Shown piece after piece: positions 60,615 to 64,000 of a stretch of 64,000 bases of DNA (positions within the stretch are counted from its first letter, which is position 1; each line of letters begins with the position of its first letter). The notes beneath the pieces are model-generated. The model made no database searches and was not told where the DNA came from. It saw nothing but the letters and a program-made list of their open reading frames with translations. The DNA comes from Phialocephala subalpina (lineage: Eukaryota > Ascomycota > Leotiomycetes > Helotiales > Mollisiaceae): assembly GCA_900073065.1 (NCBI GenBank), contig FJOG01000014.1, forward strand, positions 484,803-548,802, written 5' to 3'. The translations under genes were made by a program, and so were the position numbers.

Positions 60615-61946
60615 TCAACTCACCTTCAGATTGATCCCCGCATCTCCGAACTGACTTCTATTTCCCATCTTCTGCCCCGCGGCACTCAAATGCCTCGCAT
60701 AGTCCATCATCTCATCTAACATCTCGTTGCTTATTTCTCCCTTCATCATCTGCTCTACCAGCAGAGCATGATAAGCAGCCTGACTCGTACTCGCAGCAGT
60801 ATGTGGTCTGAACCCTGCCACAGCATCACCCACTAACAGCAACTTCTTATTAAAAAATGATGCTTGAGGCGAGATCACATCTGTGATGGCCTGCACGAAA
60901 GGCATTTTCGTCGCGCAGACGAGCTCTGAGAAAGCTGCCGGCAAGACGTCCTTCGCATGCTCTTTCTGTTGAGTCCATAATTGGTCTTGAATCTTGCCTA
61001 CTGGCATTGTGGTATGGTGGAAGTGTCCATCGGAGTCAGTCATCAGATCTTTGTATTCTGGTGAGTCGGCGGGGTAGTTGCAGTACCAGACCCAGTTTAT
61101 GAGTCGCTTTCCTGGCTCCAGTGAACCGTTTTCGCCTGGGATGAGGTATCTACTCAAGTCAATTTCTCTGTCCCTCTCAAACTTTATTGGATGAGGCATC
61201 TTACGAAAGGATCTGAATCCCAGGTCCGTGAAAGAACGTGAAGTGGTCCACGAATGTGGTCTTCAACAACTTACTCGCCTCACTCTCCACCACCGTACCC
61301 CTCCACGCCACATACCCCGCATACGTCCTCACCACCTCTGGCAACAACAATTTTCTCACGCTCGAACTCGGCCCATCAGCTGCAATCACCAAATCCGCTT
61401 TCTCGCTTCCAAATAAATCATCTGCATCCACATCCTCAAACTCCACTTCTACCTGCTCCCCCAAGTCCTTTACGCCCGTAACTTTCCTAGCATAAAAATA
61501 CTTCCCTTTCCCTTCCTCCTCTTTCCTTTCCGGAGTCTCACAATAACTGCTCTTGAGTCCATCGAAACAAGCCCTCAGACAGAAATACAACAAATCCCAG
61601 CTTACCATTTTCTGCTCTCGTTCATCGCGGTTCAAGATACTCCCATCTCTATTCAATGTTTGACGGAGTTTTGATGAGATGGAGAGGGAACGTGAGACGT
61701 GGACATGTTGGGAGAAGAAGGATTGTGCTTCGGGGCCGAAGACTATACCGGCGCCTTGGGAGTGGAGGAGTGTGGTGGGGGAACGTTCGTAGATGCGGAT
61801 GGTGTGGCCGAGGTGTTTGAGGGTGAGGCCTGTCATCAGGCCAGCGAGGGATCCGCCTATCTAGAGTTTGGTGAGTAAGTATTCAGGTTTGAGACAGGAG
61901 GGGAGGTTTGAGTTACGATGATGATGTTTTTCGGCTGAGTGGCCAT
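60615..61946 (-). CDS. FAD-dependent monooxygenase (aromatic hydroxylase type)
   Basis: Exons on the minus strand are 61946-61917, 61860-61205 and 61149-60615, giving 406 residues. Intron 1 (GTAACT to CTAG) restores the nucleotide-binding fold IIIIGGSLAGLMTG (Gly12-Gly-x-x-x-Gly17). Intron 2 (GTAAGA to GTAG, 55 nt) removes a stop between the two large frames. Further hallmarks are Asp172-Gly173 in IAADGPSSSVR and Gly336-Asp337 in LLLVGDAVAGFRPH, which contact FAD. The protein would use NAD(P)H and oxygen to hydroxylate a small, probably aromatic or heterocyclic substrate; the substrate is not predictable. Length matches the family. The last codons (LK then GTGAGTTGA) also form a good splice donor, so a short extra 3' exon is possible. 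Confidence 0.88.
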
Positions 61947-62281
61947 TTTATCTTGTACGGATTTCAGCTTTCAAACTTTTTGAGTTGTCAATATATATTT
62001 TTTTTTTAGCAAGGAGGTTGTACTCAAAGTTGCAAGTGGAAGTCAAGTTGTCATGTTTATAGAGGATCTCCTCAGGGATCTGGGAATAAGATCATGTACG
62101 TCATGCCTCGCCGGATTCCACGTGATCTCGGCGAGGCGGCGAGCTGCCCAGGTTGCCCTGAATAGCTATTCGGTTTTGTTCCGAGACAAGTTCGCTCTGT
62201 TTGATAGAGTCCCGATGCACTTAATTGAATGTTTAGTCGAAGCAAAAGATTTCCTGTGTCCAGTTCTTTTTAGCGTTCGCT
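61947..62281. other. Intergenic, promoter side of the monooxygenase
   Basis: A T/A-rich run lies at 61990-62008. No gene was found. The two flanking genes are both on the minus strand. Confidence 0.5.
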
Positions 62282-64000
62282 TCAATCAACATCCAAAAGC
62301 TGTGGCACCCCTAATCCTAACATCACCATGCTTGCCAGAAAAGTAAAAGGAATAAACGTGTTTTGCAAGTCCGTTTTACTAACAAACACTAGCCAAAGTA
62401 TCACAAACACCAAACCAAAAATCCACAATCCGATGACCCACGCCAGGATCTTCATAAGGGAGAAGCGTTGAAGCCCATGTAAGCCCCAACCCTCCGAGCC
62501 TGCGTCAAGAGGTAGAGGTGGGCGAGTGGACTTAGGTATCATGGAGATCGTGGATGAGGACCCAGAGAACTTCTCAGGATAGCTCATGCCAATGATCAGT
62601 TGCTCTGCTGCGATGGCCATGTGTACTCTTTCCGGCCTCCGGAGTTTGTATTCATACCTATTGGGGTCCGGAGGAGGGAGCCCGATGCTCATTTTGATAA
62701 CTCTTGCTTCTCTGTCATAAACCCTATTGAACTAGAAAGATCCGTCAGACCGAGTACGTCATCTAGGTTCTAGAATATTTCAAGGCTTTTAAGTTCGACC
62801 TACATTAATGAACTCAACTCCAAGACATCGTTTCCAGGAAAATATCTGTCCTTTCCAGCTGCGGATGCGATGGTATTCCTTTGTAAAGCGTTGACAGAGA
62901 GTACTGTCGTCGCCGATGTGTTGCGCATTTTTGATGGAACAGAGGCAAGTTTCCTTTGGCTCCGTCCATGACCTGTCAACGCACCAATAGATTTCTTTCT
63001 CTGATGTCTGCGACAGTGTATGTATCGTGCTTGAAGGATCCGACCCCGTACCAGAGCTTGGTGTATTAGTGCCACCAACTGGAGATGGCGGTACCGTTCT
63101 TGATTGGTAAGGGACTTGCGCCCTTTGGTACCCTGATTGTCCTTGCGTTGAACTCGAAGAAGGGTTCAAGTTATGTAGTGGTAAGGTCGGAGGCGCTGGT
63201 ACAAGTGAAATTGGGACACAACTAGGCCTGTACTCGCGTATAGCTTCGTCGAGAACGTCAACGTAAAGCATGTGACCAGAATACTTGCAAGATATTGGAG
63301 TTAGTATATATGCTTTCAAGGAGGATGATGGTAGATCGAGGGGACATACATCCCAAATAATTCTTGAGTGATCCGGAGGACAGCGTCGGTTCCCGTCCCT
63401 CAAAGGCCACCACTCTATCGTGGATCCGATTCGGGTTTCTATTCCCTCCTTGATCTCATCACTCCATGAAAGCATTGGCACGCAATCTCGCGGGACAATT
63501 CTAACCTGTCTATAGCCATCGAAGAAGACGCACCAGCTTGTCTGTGACTTTTTGTCAGGCAAATTTAACACACAGACGAGAGAGAGCAGCTTACTTCTTG
63601 AACTTGGCGAGATACCAGTGCTGCAGATGATCGTTTAACATCTTCCGCCAGCATATTCCTTAACAGCTCTTCGATCTCAGCCACGAAAGAGCTATATTTC
63701 CCAAGTCTTCGAATCCAATCGAGAACCTCCGCTTTGACTTTAACACCATCATCAAAGCGAGTATCACTAAGCTCATCGGACGTGAGGTTTTCTCGAGTTG
63801 TAGTAATTTGCTGTCGAAAATCAGACACGCCCTTTGCTCCGAGGACGAGAAAGGTTGAGAGTTCGGTGGAAACCGCTCCCAACTTCCAGATATCAGCACG
63901 TTTCAATTGCTCCGCTCGAGATAGCTCTCCATTATTGTGTTCGATAGAGCCGCCTGCGCCACTGGATTGGTTTCTTTCAACATAGGCGCGCACTTCTGGC
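62282..64000 (-). CDS. Conserved fungal two-helix membrane protein (5' part outside window)
   Basis: The frame enters at the right edge and runs through exons 64000-63595, 63541-62804 and 62731-62282. Both introns (GTAAGC to CAG; GTAGGT to CTAG) are in phase 0. The visible part is about 530 residues. It contains an immunoglobulin- or ubiquitin-like-looking segment with TSWCVFFDGYRQVRIVPRD, a Ser/Pro-rich linker, and the block EKEIYWCVDRSWTEPKETCLC with ENA-like KNAQHIGDD and RIRSWKGQIFSWKRCLGVEF. Near the C terminus two hydrophobic helices (ILAWVIGLWIFGLVFVILWLVFV; FIPFTFLASMVMLGLGVPQ) precede LLDVD at the stop. I have seen this architecture as a hypothetical protein in several ascomycetes; its function is not known. 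No lesion is visible. Confidence 0.8.

Noticed and set aside
22..63993. CRISPR arrays, bacterial operons, ribosome binding sites and Rho-independent terminators
   Set aside because: The sequence is eukaryotic with spliceosomal introns; no regularly spaced direct repeats with unique spacers were seen.

Overview
The window is nuclear DNA of a filamentous ascomycete (Pezizomycotina). This rests on short spliceosomal introns (about 39-108 nt, GTAAGT-type donors, CTGAC/CTAAC-type branch points), a Zn2Cys6 transcription factor, a HET-domain gene, a DUF6604 remnant, AT-rich islands and stop codons in the CpA-to-TpA context typical of repeat-induced point mutation (RIP). A Leotiomycete is my best guess, but the sequence alone does not prove it. 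There are two assembly imperfections: 251 Ns at 3445-3695 and one N at 22368.

Layout. (1) 1-9 kb, + strand: a tandem array of an unrecognised gene family. Two copies look intact (1165-2367 and 7590-8994). At least three are broken (3696-4263, 5476-6115, about 6120-7001). A further tail-anchored 3' end lies at 2-199. The three copies with a readable exon 1 share a phase-0 intron at the same place and a C-terminal block of the type SYV...DSYxxL...G..PQ.Y. The last copy ends in a perfect 250-bp tandem duplication. (2) 10.7-12.6 kb: gene-free, about 550-bp-period degenerate repeats. (3) 13.2-15.7 kb, - strand: a Zn2Cys6 regulator whose zinc cluster is cut by an in-frame, stop-free intron. (4) 17.3-18.6 kb: an inverted-repeat element with a minisatellite and a hairpin inside it. 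(5) 19.2-22.0 kb, + strand: a four-exon gene with PD-(D/E)XK-like motifs, between AT-rich blocks. (6) 22-29.7 kb: gene-poor, with a diverged repeat family. (7) 29.8-33.5 kb, - strand: a clear Cdc25-type Ras guanine-nucleotide exchange factor. (8) 33.5-45.8 kb: 12 kb without a convincing gene. (9) 45.8-60.1 kb: a graveyard. It contains a HET gene cut in two by about 3.2 kb of inserted DNA (which carries a small zinc-motif gene and a MITE), a small membrane pseudogene, an intact-looking membrane protein, a degraded membrane-protein gene and a DUF6604 pseudogene. (10) 60.6-64 kb, - strand: a three-exon FAD monooxygenase and the 3' part of a fungal membrane protein that runs off the window.

Function. 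Only the Ras GEF, the zinc-cluster factor and the monooxygenase have firm family assignments. No metabolic cluster or operon-like logic links the genes. The main theme is accessory genome: tandem duplication, pseudogenes, transposon debris and RIP-like decay around a few conserved genes. All exon joins are my readings of splice sites and frame continuity and have no transcript support.
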